DNA of 64,000 nucleotides from Taxillus chinensis (taxonomy: Eukaryota; Streptophyta; Magnoliopsida; Santalales; Loranthaceae). A program made the position numbers and the translations under genes. The notes under the pieces were generated by a model. The model had not been told where the DNA came from and made no database searches. It worked only from the letters and a program-made list of their open reading frames with translations. Where the stretch lies: NCBI GenBank assembly GCA_023512835.1, contig CM042089.1, positions 56,206,407 through 56,270,406 on the forward strand. The letters run 5' to 3'. This document shows, in pieces, positions 1 through 11,315 of this stretch (the first letter of the stretch is position 1; the number at the start of each line of letters is the position of its first letter).

Positions 1-349
1 CCCCAATACCTCACACCAACATACTAACATTAGTATGGCATGTCATTCTCAACATTTCCTTTAGAACTGTAGCCAGTCTTCACAAGTAAATCCTCAATCC
101 TTGATTTATGAAAGAAGTACCCATAGCAGCTATTTTCTTGAAATTAAAAGTCCCGGCATTGGGTTCCCATAACATAAATAAGATAATTTGATTTTTGGGG
201 ATTTTTCTGAGATGTCTAACCCCACTTTCCAAAAAGTCACCACTATGAACTTTTGAGTTTTTCCAAGATTTTACACTAAATCCCAATTTTCACATTTTGA
301 AAGAGTGAGAATTAATTTTTCTAGTATTTTTCTTTGAATCCAAATGGGG
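1..349. other. Unassigned sequence at window edge
   Basis: No supported gene or repeat was recognised. The longest open frame (80-286, minus) has no family resemblance and is probably chance. Confidence 0.4.
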
Positions 350-735
350 GGTATTTCGTTATTTACATTGTAACTTAAGTATAATGCTTTATAGGTTACA
401 ATGTGAATAGGTCCAGTCTAGTGCTGTCCAGTGTCCAGTTACACTGCAGGAGCTGCGACTCGTAGCTCAAAATCTGCGACTCATAGCTACGGAACGGCGA
501 CTCGTAGCTGCGGAGTGCGAAACTGCAGCGCGCCTCGAAGACTCGAAGCGAGGCTACGACCTTCGACCTACGAGGCAACGAACTTCGACCCTTCGGCTAC
601 GAACTACGAGGCTATGAACTACGAACTATGAGGCTACGAACTACAAACTACGAGGCTACGAACTACGAACTACGAACTACGACCTTTCGACCCAGAACTT
701 CGGGTCTTCGTCATTTCGACCCAATAACACGCCCA
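350..735. repeat. Degenerate CTCGTAG / TACGAA minisatellite
   Basis: From about 430 to 700 the sequence is built from short units such as CTCGTAGCTACG, GAGGCTACGAACTACGAAC and TTCGACC, repeated imperfectly. The vocabulary is the same as in the solo LTR at 40354-42405, which is rich in GACTCGTAG and GAGTCGTAG. This suggests a fragment of a related LTR, but no LTR ends or target duplications were found here. Short open frames in it are by-products of the repeat. Confidence 0.6.
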
Positions 736-1595
736 GGGTATTGTTGATTGTCATTTTCACTGTTCTTCATCCGAAACGCGCCCGAAACTCCCGGACACTC
801 ACTAACACCCCTGTTTCGCAACAAACTACGATATCTACCTCAAAACGCGTCTAGAACGCCTCTAAATCGCACAGAAACAATAGAAACACGTATAAAATTC
901 CAGATTTCCAGAAATCTAGATCTAAACCAGATTTCCATGGTTGACTTATCAACCCTCATGAAAAACACAGTTAATCAACCCCAAAATCACAAAAACATAT
1001 ATCCATAATGATATAAAACAGTTCTTAACCACAGATCTTATGCTAAACCATTAGATCTAACCCAAAATTGGATTTCCCCAAATTCTAGGGTTCATGCTCA
1101 ATTTCATAAATCATGATAAATTCGTGCAGATCCAAAACAAGAGCGAGATAAGAAGTTCAAGGACACCTACTTGAAGTGAATCTTTGAGCTCCACAAACCC
1201 AAATCGCCCCAAATCGCCAAGGCCTCCAAGCTCTCTCTCTCAAACGCACAAACGTGATAACGTAAAGTGAAAGCTTCTTTTTTTTCTGCTATTTATATTT
1301 CTGCCAGTCAACTGACCTAGTCAACCATTGACCCAGTCAATAATTGACCTCCCAACACAAAACACTCAAAATGATGAGCACAACACTAGACTGATATTAT
1401 CACACGCAAATGACCGCTCAAATGCAAAGTCAACCAATAAACCCTGAAAAGTCAACAATCGGGTCAAATGGGGCCCCGACTCAAAATCGGGCCCAAGTAC
1501 AGTCAAAATGCTCACATCGACGAATACACTACTGTCCAGATAGTTACATTCCCATAGAATGGCTATCTCTCAAAACTACCCAAATACGAGTCTTT
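736..1595. other. LTR-like or promoter-like segment related to 17636-18175
   Basis: The stretch at about 1060-1320 resembles 17730-18010. Both hold a 'TAGGGTTCAT' phrase, an 'ACACCTACTTG' phrase, a pyrimidine-rich tract with 'CTCTCTCT', and then AT-rich sequence. The two copies lie at the outer sides of the tandem array. No terminal repeats, PBS or coding sequence were recognised, so the class is uncertain; a decayed LTR on the minus strand is the most likely reading. Confidence 0.4.
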
Positions 1596-1905
1596 ACAAC
1601 TACCACACTAAGAACGAACCATGTATAACAAGTGTGCTATTAATCTTCTATCACTATTACTTTTTGCTACTTTAATAATCCATTCAAGGCTTTTTAAATC
1701 AACTAAACAAAAACTCATAACTTAAGGATACAGGCCTTTTGACATTTAATCGACACAAAAAGTGCATTTATCCATTTTGATAGATGTCTTATACTTGTGT
1801 ATTCATTCTTAATAAAAGTGTACAAACTCAGCATTGAGAATACCTGACCACTATAGTATGTCATGTCGAACAAACCATCGACAGCATGTTTCCTCGAAGT
1901 GTTTC
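1596..1905 (+). repeat. Left part of the higher-order tandem array
   Basis: This holds the end of a 'D-type' monomer (CACACTAAGAACGAACCATG, then a run to CTTAAGGATAC) followed by the beginning of an 'A-type' monomer. The A monomer is cut by the element at 1906 and continues after 13880, where the same sequence resumes in register. This shows the array existed before the retrotransposon inserted. Confidence 0.8.
1901..1905. repeat. Target site duplication GTTTC (left)
   Basis: GTTTC lies directly before the TGACAG terminus at 1906. The same five bases lie directly after the GTTATCA terminus, at 13876-13880. A 5-bp duplication is standard for Ty3/gypsy integrases. Confidence 0.9.
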
Positions 1906-2334
1906 TGACAGACAAGATTTTTAGCCTCTCTAAAAGAGCTAGCTAATGTCGTTAAATCTCTCTTCAAGATAATAAATTCCCTAAGTTTGCACTAAAAGAA
2001 TAGCAGCAAGAAAGGGGTCGAACCCACAGGGATTAACCTAGTTCTCTAGTTCTCAAATCAAATCACCCAATTACTCTTGTTCTATAAAATGTCTTGGCAA
2101 AAAGTTTTCTTTTTTAAACTAAAGATCTAATTTTTATGTGGTTTTCTGAACAAACAAAGAAAGTAAACTGATTTTAGGATTAAGATTCAAGGATTAAAAG
2201 CATCTAGGGTCACAATTTCACCTCCCTATGTTATCTCTACTGGTTCATGGTATTAGGGTTGTCTGATTGAAAACATGCTAAACATAAGCCAAGGACAACA
2301 AATGGTCATTGAGGTCCTTTTAAGAGTTGTATGC
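1906..2334 (-). repeat. Extra U5-end LTR fragment at the outer terminus of element 1
   Basis: About 429 bp identical or nearly so to the U5 side of the full LTRs (compare 2801-3230 and 12379-12806). It carries the real TGACAG terminus adjoining the target duplication. Homology stops at the GAATG near 2334, where the inverted internal piece begins. GAATG is present in both parent sequences, so the join shows 5-bp microhomology. Confidence 0.88.
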
Positions 2335-2798
2335 TAGAATGATTTGCTTGTGGAGGCATGGATATTAAGTATGCAATTTTGGCTTAAAATTTAATTTTTA
2401 TGCCACATTAGTATCATGTTGTGATAAGGGTGTTAAAGTAGTTAAAATGTGCTCTGAATTGGTTTAATCATGTCTTTATCTTTTGAATGATATCACCATG
2501 TTTTTGGAGCTGAGTTTTGAATATTAGCTGAGCATGAAATGCTATGATAGACCTAAGTAACCCTTAAAGTTGAGTGAAAAAGAAATGAAAAATGAGAACA
2601 GCTTCTTTTTAGCCCTTGAGTGACATTTATGGTTTATGGGTAATAGTTTGATTTGATACTCTTCTTGCATTCAACATTGGTTATTTAATGGTAGGAGTCA
2701 AGTAAGCATGTGATTACTTGTTAGTGCTCAGTGTTTGGTGTTTAGTTAGGATGCAAGACCTCTAAGTCATTGGAATGTCTTTGTATTCTTTTCAATTT
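2335..2798 (+). repeat. Inverted duplicate of internal region 5255-5715
   Basis: This piece is the reverse complement of the element's own 3' internal region, from the 'GCTTGTGGAGGCATGG' end at 5694-5709 down to about 5255. It is sandwiched between two LTR segments. At its right end the text reads CAATTTGA then ACAGACAAG, which matches the U5/PBS junction at 12372-12385 apart from one extra A. The adjoining LTR therefore appears to carry a few bases of PBS-side sequence. Confidence 0.85.
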
Positions 2799-4296
2799 GA
2801 ACAGACAAGATTTTTAGCCTCTCTAAAAGAGCTAGCTAATGTCGTTAAATCTCTCTTCAAGATAATAAATTCCCTAAGTTTGCACTAAAAGAATAGCAGC
2901 AAGAAAGGGGTCGAACCCACAGGGATTAACCTAGTTCTCTAGTTCTCAAATCAAATCACCCAATTACTCTTGTTCTATAAAATGTCTTGGCAAAAAGTTT
3001 TCTTTTTTAAACTAAAGATCTAATTTTTATGTGGTTTTCTGAACAAACAAAGAAAGTAAACTGATTTTAGGATTAAGATTCAAGGATTAAAAGCATCTAG
3101 GGTCACAATTTCACCTCCCTATGTTATCTCTACTGGTTCATGGTATTAGGGTTGTCGATTGAAAACATGCTAAACATAAGCCAAGGACAACAAATGGTCA
3201 TTGAGGTCCTTTTAAGAGTTGTATGCCAGGAATGGTCATCTAAACACACAAACATGCAAAGCCAATAAATCATACTTGCAAAAGGATAATGATCACACCA
3301 ATTACAAATAAGTTATGAATCTCAATCCGCCCCAGACTAGAGCTAAGAATACCAAGGTGTACATCCAAAGATAGAATTAAGAACAGATTCATAAAACATG
3401 CAAAACTCAATCATCCAAACCCAAATATTCATAAACACAGCAAAACAACAAGGGGGCTACATTGCTCCCCTAGATTAAAAGAACTACTCACGCATGATTA
3501 CAAGCAAAACCATAGCAGAAAAGCTAAACATCTTCTTCTTGATCACGCGCACAGCAAAGCTTCAAATCCAGGCTCCAAAATCCGCGACGGCTGCTGCGAC
3601 GGCTGCTCTCCTAGGTCAAGGAGCACCTCCAAGTCGTGGAGCCTCTCTCTCTCTCTAAAACGTGTAGGGGGTTTAGGTATGGCTAGCAGAGGGCGTGGAT
3701 GCCGATTTATAGAGGTTGGATGGGCCTTGAGGTGTGTAACCTAGCCCATCTATCAAAACGACGTAGTTTTGATAAGTAACACTCGAAACATTAAAAACTC
3801 TATCTTTCATCCACAATTTGGACTTGGGCCTTCAGGAACAAATGATCAGCATGGAAAAACGATTGGATCGGTCCAAAAATATCTCTGCACGCCAATTTGC
3901 ACGTGATATGGTGAATTCACGTGCACCTCCAAATCAGCTCAAACTTCTCCCCAAGCTTCCTTGCATCCTGTAGAGGCCTGAGAGGCAAAAATAGGCTTGC
4001 ACGTGAAATGGGTGAATTCACGTTCAGCTCCAAATGCTCTGAAATTTCTGTGGTAGGTAGATGACATCATTCTAAGAAACTTTTTGTTCTTGCACGCAAA
4101 TTGTTTGAGGCCATCTACTATGTCAAAAGTGAGCTCCAAAATCTGCCAAAACAGCTTAAAAACGCATGTATTTGCAAATAGCATCTTCCTAGGGGTTAGA
4201 GCAAATATATATGATATATGAGGCAATAAGGCTCTAATCATGCTCTTATACATCCTAAATAAACACTAGAATAACGGCATAAAATGCACGTTATCA
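2799..4296 (-). repeat. 3' LTR of element 1 (complete)
   Basis: About 1.5 kb, closely matching 12377-13875 over its whole length and ending in GCACGTTATCA (TGATAACGTGC when read as the element's sense strand). Just inward lies the polypurine tract. Small differences from the other LTR include an extra base pair or substitution near 3055, 3227 and 3690-3710. Confidence 0.92.
3700..3780 (-). promoter_or_regulatory. LTR promoter: TATA box and ACGT palindrome (3' LTR copy)
   Basis: On the minus strand, arms ATCAAAAC and GTTTTGAT surround a TACGTC core (3752-3773). About 40 bp downstream comes TATAAAT (3705-3711). The same arrangement occurs in the 5' LTR at 13285-13353. The ACGT core is typical of plant bZIP-type binding sites; its activity here is inferred. 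Confidence 0.65.
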
Positions 4297-4320
4297 AATA
4301 CACCACACTTGAACCATTGC
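4297..4320 (-). promoter_or_regulatory. Polypurine tract region of element 1
   Basis: Read on the minus strand this is TTCAAGTGTGGTGTATTT directly abutting the LTR start TGATAACG. An AAGTGTGG-type tract next to TGATAA is usual for plus-strand priming in Athila/Tat elements. The plus strand immediately to the right, GCTTGTCCTCAAGC, can pair with itself. Confidence 0.75.
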
Positions 4321-4959
4321 TTGTCCTCAAGCAAAAAACATACAAGCATGCAAAAATAAACACTCGGTCAAACAGAAGAAAAATAAAATAACAATCAAGG
4401 AGAATCATGGTTTCCTAAGCATGCAACTCTATCATGATGAAATGGGAATTTAAGCATCAAAATGAGTCATAGCTTAGTTCATTCATGTCCATATCCCTAA
4501 GTCCAACAACCATGCAATATCACCACTTAAATTTCAGATATGAGCAAGCAATCCATGATAAAATAGCACCTTGTTTCCCTTTAAGTTCTTACCAAGGATA
4601 AGCAGCCTCACTCAAATATAATAATGCTCAAGCCCAATACCTAACAATGAACAATGGATGGAAAACTCTATCTCTACACTCGTCATCAGCTATTGATTAA
4701 GTACTTGCCAAGCAATCATGAGAGTTCCCTATTGTGCTCATCAAAGAAAACACACTCTCTATTCTACTTTATTTGAACTCACACTCTATTCTAAACTCAA
4801 TAAACTCACACTCTATTCTAATAACCGATAAAACAAAACCATGAGCTAAAGAATTGAGCTCAACACTCTCAAAACAAAACACAATTCAGCCAATGTGGCT
4901 TCACAAATCTAAACAATCACACATAAACATCAAGCCATTGTGGCTTTTATTCGAATCTT

Positions 4960-4961
<2 letters not shown>

Positions 4962-5019
<58 letters not shown>
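4962..5019. repeat. 58-bp poly-T tract
   Basis: An uninterrupted T run (poly-A on the element's sense strand) lies inside the 3' internal region. No target duplication or SINE/LINE body adjoins it, so it is best read as an expanded homopolymer. Confidence 0.85.
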
Positions 5020-5022
<3 letters not shown>

Positions 5023-5830
5023 TAATAACCTTACAAGGTTGCATTTTATGCTCTCCCTTGATGGATTATTCACTCCTTTTTTTTTTACTCACATAACACA
5101 TAAATAAGACTGATTTTTCTAATGCATACCCTTGCCATTTTGCTACAATAAGGAGAGACGGAAATTCATTGATGTCTCACATCCCATTTTCCAATTAAGT
5201 GATGGCTTTTTCACATTCTATATCAGACCTTTTCCAATAATATCACACAATAAAGAAAAGAATGCAAAGACAAGCCACAGTGACTTAGAGGTCTTGCATC
5301 CTAACTAAACACCAAACATCGAGCACTAACAAGTAATCACATGCTTACTTGACTCCTACCATTAAATAACCAATGTTGAATGCAAGAAGAGTATCAAATC
5401 AAACTATTACCCATAAACCATAAATGTCACTCAAGGGCTAAAAAGAAGCTGTTCTCATTTTTCATTTCTTTTTCACTCAACTTTAAGGGTTACTTAGGTC
5501 TATCATAGCATTTCATGCTCAGCTAATATTCAAAACTCAGCTCCAAAAACATGGTGATATCATTCAAAAGATAAAGACATGATTAAACCAATTCAGAGCA
5601 CATTTTAACTACTTTAACACCCTTATCACAACATGATACTAATGTGGCATAAAAATTAAATTTTAAGCCAAAATTGCATACTTAATATCCATGCCTCCAC
5701 AAGCAAATCATTCAAGCAAACAACTCAAACAATCATGCAACTAAAAACAGTTTTTGTTTTTTTGTTTTTTTTTTTAAATAAAACATGCAATCACAACATA
5801 AAAGACAAGCAAGTGGCTCAAGTCACTCCC

Positions 5831-5845
5831 CATACACCACACTTA
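5831..5845 (-). promoter_or_regulatory. Second polypurine-like motif inside element 1
   Basis: CATACACCACACTTA on the plus strand closely repeats the motif next to the 3' LTR (AATACACCACACTTG at 4298-4312). It lies about 1.5 kb inside the element, just on the LTR-proximal side of a U3-like module, as if marking an old PPT/LTR boundary. Confidence 0.5.
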
Positions 5846-5929
5846 AAATATGCTATGTCCGCATGGCATAAAAGAAGGAGTAGGAAAAACAGTTACCCCT
5901 GGTTTGGCACCTTGTAATAGTAGATGACA

Positions 5930-6560
5930 TTGGCCACCATTCGTCGCACTCTGAGCCACAAAGTCGGCCGACGTCTCGCTTCTCTAATACTCGGATCTGG
6001 AGTGATTTTGGTGTGGAAGCCTTTGAAGATGGCCTCCCTTTATATAGCGTGCAGAAGGAAAGAGGCTCCAATTGGCGTGATACACGTGCCCCTAACTTTT
6101 CGAGTGTTTCGACCAAAATACCCTCTTGCACGTGAATTGGCTGAATTGGCGTGCAGGTCGAATCGTCCCAAACTTTGGTGGTAGGTCCCCACCGAGCTGG
6201 CAAGCAATACTTCCTTTCGCACGTGAATTGTAGGAAGCTTCTAGGAGGGCTAAAATCGGTATTTTGCACTTTTGGGCCTCCATATGACAACTATCAATTC
6301 GCGTGCAAGAGTAAACGTGATTCACATGGTCTTCATCTACCATTCCAGGAAAGTCACGGCTCAAAACAAGGTGCACGTGAATTGGGCAATTCACGTTCAA
6401 ATTCACGTTCAGGCCCAAACTGGCCCAAATTTCTCCACCGAGTTGCTTATGCATTATGGATCATCTTTAAGTCTTGCACGTGAATTGTTTGAGCCCATCT
6501 TCAAGCACTTTTGGGCTTCACTTGCTCCTTGCTCCTTGACTTTGACTTTAAAAATAATTC
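5930..6560 (-). repeat. Internal copy of the LTR U3/promoter module
   Basis: This region carries many copies of the GCACGTGAATT and AATTGGCGTGC boxes that characterise the LTRs in this window. They include an inverted pair at 6373-6398 and a minus-strand TATA box CTATATAAAGG at 6036-6046. It resembles a diverged LTR or U3 fragment embedded between integrase and the 3' LTR. Whether it is a nested LTR remnant or a genuine internal promoter cannot be decided by eye. Confidence 0.55.
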
Positions 6561-6799
6561 CACAAGTTCAGGACCCAAAAATTTGCTCATCCTGCACATG
6601 GTTAGCTAAGAAAGGAACAAAGTCTCCTGCACAATGGTTAGCTTGCAAACAAATTTATTGAAGAAAACAAATAAGAGAAAATAACATAAAATAAAACACA
6701 GCAATAAACATTGGGTTGCCTCCCAACCAGCGCTTTATTTAAAGTCTCGTAGCTAGACTTTCGGTGATGATCATGCAATGGTGAAAGAGAGGGAATCAA

Positions 6800-8248
6800 C
6801 TATCTCCCTCGAGTTGAATCAAAGTAAGGTTTCAGCTTATTGCCATTCACCCAAAATTTCTTGCCATCTATAGCTTGGAGCTCAAAGCTCCCATATGGCT
6901 TCTTATCAACTATCACAAAAGGTCCCATCCACTTGGACCTTAATTTGCCAGGAAATAACCTCAACCTTGTGTTAAATAAAAGAACTTTCTGTCCTAAGGT
7001 TAAAGGTTCATTGTTGAGTTGCCTATCATGCCATTTCTTAGTTCTTTCTTTGTAAAATTTAGCACTATCATAGGCATCCAACCTAAGCTCATCTAACTCA
7101 ATTAATTGAGTCATCCTAAGTTCCTTGATCTCTTGTGGGTTGAAATTTAACTTCTTCAAGGCCCAATGAGCCTTGTGTTCTAGTTCCACAGGCAAGTGAC
7201 ATGCCTTACCATATAGAATACGGTAAGGTGACATCCCAATGGGAGTTTTGTAAGCTGTCCTATATGCCCATAAGGCTTCATCAAGCCTTTGAGACCAATC
7301 TTTCCTATTGGCTCCAACAGTTTTCTCTAAAATGGCCTTAATCTCCCTGTTGGACACTTCGCTTGTCCATTAGCTTGTGGGTGGTAAGCTAAAGACTTCC
7401 TATGAGTGACACCATACTTGTTCAACAATTTGTCAAACAATTTGTTGCAGAAATGACTACCCTCATCATCGATTATAGCCCTTGGTGTCCCAAAACGGCT
7501 AAAGATGTTCCTAGTAAGGAAGTGAGTCACAACCCTAGCATCATTCACTCTAGTAGGAATAGCTTCTACCCACTTAGACACATAATCCACAACAAGCAAA
7601 ATGTATGAGTACCCATCAGAATTGGGGAATGGTCCCATGAAGTCAATGCCCCAAATGTCAAAAATTTCAACCGGAAGAATTCCGGTTAATGGCATCTCAT
7701 TTTTCCTAGATAGACCACCTACCCTTTGACATCTATCACACTTTTTGATGTAGACATAGGTGTCTTTCACCATGTGAGGCCAATAAAAGCCACACCGCAT
7801 GATCTTAGCCACAGTTCTTTGCACCCCAAAGTGGCCCCCATAATGTGATGCATGACAATGATGTATTATGTCATCTACCTCCTCCTCAAGGACACACTTT
7901 CTAATGATTTGGTCTGGACACCTCCTATAAAGAATTGGGTCTTCCCAAATGTATTTCCTAGCATCCACTACCAATTTCTTTCTCCTGGTGATAGTCTAAC
8001 CGCTTGGGTATGAACCCAGTGGCTAAATAATTTGCTATGTCAACAAACCAAGGAAGATGATGCACCTCAAACAACTTCTCATCGGGAAAGTCATCTACAA
8101 TGGGTAGAGACTTAGGTGCATTCTCCACACGGGAGAGGTGATCAGCCACAGAATTTAGGGCTCCCTTTGTGTCTCTAATTTCAAGGTCAAATTCCTGTAA
8201 GAGGAGAACCCATCTAATCAAGCGTGGCTTAGCTTCTTTTTTTAGCAA
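6800..8248 (-). pseudogene. Element 1 integrase with tail of RNase H (broken)
   Basis: Three overlapping frames. 8248-7958 holds the end of RNase H/connection, with the ADHLSR motif. 7974-7327 holds the integrase HHCC zinc site (HCHASHYGGHFG, then CDRC), the core domain with first Asp in GIDFMGPF and second Asp in IIDDEGSHF. 7357-6800 continues with the C-terminal half, including [16 protein letters not shown]. The join at about 7340-7356 is a one-base loss immediately before the catalytic Glu codon, so no single frame contains a complete D,D,E triad. Integrase would insert the cDNA at a new site. The remaining sequence is well conserved, implying recent decay. Confidence 0.9.
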
Positions 8249-9717
8249 ACAAATATTTCAACGCAGCATGATCGGTATAAACAATGACTTTAGACCCCAA
8301 AAGGTAGGGTCTAAACTTGTTGCGACCATAAACCACAGCTAGCAACTCTTTCTCAGTGGTGGTATAGTTCTGTTGAGCATCATCTAAGGTCTTACTAGCA
8401 TAGTAAATGACCCTAAACACCTTTTCTCGCCTTTGCCCTAAGACTACCCCCACAGCATAATCACTCGCATCGCACATTAGCTCAAAAGGTTGAGCCCAGT
8501 CAGGTGTGACTATAACAGGTGCAGTGACTAACTTACCCTTGAGGATGTTAAAAGCTTCTAAGCAATCTTCATTAAACTCAAAGCTTGTGTCTTTTTCTAA
8601 CAACCTACTCATGGGTTTTGCAATTTTTGAGAAGTCCTTAATGAATCTCCTATAAAAGCCAGCATGGCCAAGGAAACTTCTCACTCCTTTTTCATTAGTT
8701 GGAGGTGGCAGAGTCTCAATAGTGGAGATTTTTGCCTTGTCTACCTCCAAACCATGTGCAGACACCTTGTGCCCTAGAACTATCCCCTCTGTTACCATGA
8801 AATGGCATTTCTCCCAATTTAGGACTAGTTCCTTCTCCTCACATCTCTCTAAGACCACATCTAGATTTTTCAAGCCCTGTTGGTAGGAGGAACCAAACAC
8901 CGAGAAGTCATCCATGAAGACCTCCATGATCTCCTCAACCAAACCCTGAAAAATAGCCATCATACACCTTTGAAAGGTGGCAGGGGCATTACAAAGCCCA
9001 AATGGCATTCTCCTAAATGCAAATGTGCCAAAAGGGCACGTGAAGGTGGTCTTTTCTTGGTCCTCGGGCTTAACCATGATCTGATTATACCCGGAATAGC
9101 CATCTAAAAAGCAGTAGTGACTATAGCTAGCTAACCTATCCAACATTTGGTCAATGAAAGGAAGAGGAAAATGATCCTTCCTAGTGGCCTTGTTCGGCTT
9201 CCTATAGTCAACACACACTCTCCATCCCGTCACGGTGCGAGATGGGATCAATTCATTTTTCTCATTCTTAATCACAGTCATGCCCCCTTTCTTGGGCACA
9301 ACATGCAATGGACTCACCCACTCACTATCCGAAATAGCATAAATTATACCCGCATTTTTCCATTTTAAAATTTCTTTTCTAACAACTTCTTTCATAGCAG
9401 GGTTTAATCTTCTTTGTCTTTCAACGAGTGGGTTTAAAATCATCATTCATCAAAATCTTATGCATGCAAATCCCTGGACTAATACCCCTAATGTCTTCAA
9501 TGTTCCATCCTAGGGCCTTTTTGTGTTTCCTAAGGACTTCTAACAATTGAGTACACTCCACATCATTCAAATTAGAAGCAACAATGACAGGGAATTGATT
9601 TGTAGAGTCTAGAAATTCATACCTTAGGTGTCCAGGCAGCTCCTTCAGTTGGAGCTGGATGCACGTCATCTTCTTTCTCCTCCTCGGCTTGCTCCAAAGA
9701 GTTTGTAGTTTGCTCAT
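8229..9717 (-). pseudogene. Element 1 reverse transcriptase and RNase H
   Basis: 9717-9421 is the linker between protease and RT, with the phrase HKKALGWNIEDIRGISP. After a frameshift at about 9421-9446 a 405-residue frame (9446-8229) covers the RT palm and fingers: WRVCVDYRKPNKAT, MPFGLCNAPATFQRCM and the active site VFMDDFSVFG. FMDD replaces the usual YVDD, as known for Athila/Tat. RNase H follows with CDASDYAVG and the TEKELLAVV segment, ending in a second frameshift near 8240. It would copy element RNA into DNA in cytoplasmic particles. Catalytic residues are intact, but the two frame breaks separate it from protease and integrase. Confidence 0.92.
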
Positions 9718-9743
9718 CTTTCTCGGCCGTCAAGTACATCTCT

Positions 9744-10619
9744 TCATCTTGTTGAGCTTCTATAAGTGAAGGGCTTCATCATTGGTGGTGGTAATTTCTT
9801 CGCCAAGTAATCTTCCACCAATTCCTCAAGGTCTTCAACCCAAAGGCAATCCTCCTCCTCTTGACCTTGCAGAGCCTTCCCCACGTGGAAGACTAAGGTC
9901 TCCTCATTAATTCTCAGAGTTAGCTGCCCTTGAGCAACATCAATCAATGCACAACCCGTTCTGAGAAACGGTCTTCCAAGGAGTAGCTGAACTCCTCTAT
10001 CTTCTTCCATCTCCAAAACAACAAAGTCCGCTGGAAATATGAAGGAACCCACTTTGACTAACACGTCTTCAATTATCCCTTCAGGCCTTCCAGTAGACCG
10101 GTCAGCAAACTGCAATGATATGGAAGTGGGCTTCATGCCCTTAAGCCCAAGCTGCTTGTACAAAGCAAAGGAAATCAAATTGATGCTGGCCCCTAAATCA
10201 CATAGGGCCTGCTACTGCGGTGCATTGCCAATCACACAAGGGAGATTAAAGCTGCCCGGATCTTTATGCTTGATGGGCAAACTCTGTTGAACAACACTGC
10301 TCACCTCGTTAGTGACTGCCACCGTCTCATGATCCCCATATTTCCTCTTCTTTGTCACAAAATCTTTGATGTATTTTTTGTACCTAGGCATCTGCTCCAA
10401 AACTTCCACAAATGGAATGTTAATCTCAAGCTTCTTGAACAAACTCAGGAAGCGCTCATACTCTTCTTCAACCCTCCCGGTTCCTCGGCCTCGAGGAAAT
10501 GGCATAGTAGGCCTGAGCTCTTGCTGTTCTTGACTATTCTGTCTTGACTCATTGCTTGTCCTTCTTTTCTTGCACTTTTTCTTGACTTTATCTGATTTTC
10601 CTTGGTCATCGACTTCCAA
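9744..10619 (-). pseudogene. Element 1 gag end and aspartic protease, with in-frame TAG
   Basis: The frame 10619-10215 carries a basic segment, then PFPRGRG, EQMPRYKKYIKDF and KDPGSFNLPC, which in Athila elements lead into protease. A TAG stop (plus-strand 10212-10214) interrupts the frame. The same frame then continues to 9744 with the catalytic box DLGASINL, ADRSTGRPEGIIEDVLVKVG, and LLGRPFLRTG with the C-terminal Gly. DLGA instead of DTGA is normal for this lineage. The stop lies between the conserved leader and the catalytic Asp, so an uncut product needs readthrough. A single CAG-to-TAG change would explain it. Confidence 0.88.
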
Positions 10620-10667
10620 GGGTCTGCTTTGTTCTTCTGGAATTGCCTTCTTCTTAGGCTCTTGACT

Positions 10668-11226
10668 TCATTCAAGTGTCTTCCCGCTCCTTAGAGTTAT
10701 AGCCTTGCAACTCTCCTTGGGGTTCACCTCGGTGTCACTTGGAAAAGTATTGGTTGAAACCCCTTGATTTACATTCTGAGCCAAACTCACAAGCGACTTT
10801 TCTATATTCTTAATTGAAGATTCTATTGTGACTACCCTTTCCTCCAAATTATCCTCTCTTTTGGTTGGCTCATCCACATGCTGATATGTTCTTCTTTCTT
10901 CTTTCGAGGCCGAGGTCGTTGTTGCTCGAATCCAGGAGGTGGGTGTAAATAATTATCCGTAGCATACGGATTCCGCTTCATCCCTGGGGGGCACATATTT
11001 ATCTTGAGCTGATGTATCTCCCCCTCGGTTCGATTCTTCCGAAATGGCTGAGACTCGCTGATTCAGGTTGTACCCTTGTTGTTGTTGTTGAGGATAAACC
11101 GCCGCTTCTGGTACAAGCCTTTTCCTCCAACATAATTTGCTTCTTCACTCCACTCCAGCCCTGCTCAACTACCGGTAAAGCTTGTGATCCTTCAACTTTA
11201 AGAGCCAATACTTCCATGCCTTTCAC
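10668..11226 (-). pseudogene. Element 1 gag C-terminal region (broken)
   Basis: 10877-10668 carries LEERVVTIESSIKNIEKSL, a likely coiled coil, and then FPSDTEVNPKE and CKAITLRSGK. The last phrase is a strong lineage marker of Athila/Ogre gag. 11226-10999 is a frame-shifted segment between the main gag domain and this tail; in another frame near 10930 a 'PPGFEQQ' phrase typical of the family appears. No CCHC zinc knuckle was recognised. Confidence 0.8.
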
Positions 11227-11315
11227 TAAAGCTTGAATCGTGCTTGCACATCATTGGAAGAATTTTCAACCGAAGCTATCTTCTCCCTCGGCTTTGAAGT
11301 ACGCACATTAGACCA

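Larger units (their letters stand above)
4297..6799 (-). other. Non-coding 3' internal region of element 1 (env position)
   Basis: This lies between integrase and the 3' LTR, where some Athila elements carry an env-like frame. No credible frame is present; small frames at 5853-6661 overlap on both strands and look like chance products of repeats. It holds a 58-T tract, a second polypurine-like motif and a copy of the LTR U3 module. The part at about 5255-5715 is the source of the inverted duplicate at 2335-2798. Confidence 0.7.

Noticed and set aside
4962..5019. Poly-A tail of a LINE, SINE or processed pseudogene
   Set aside because: No body sequence or target duplication adjoins the tract.
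4297..6799. An envelope-like gene in the Athila element
   Set aside because: No long frame, signal peptide or membrane segment is supported; frames there overlap on both strands.
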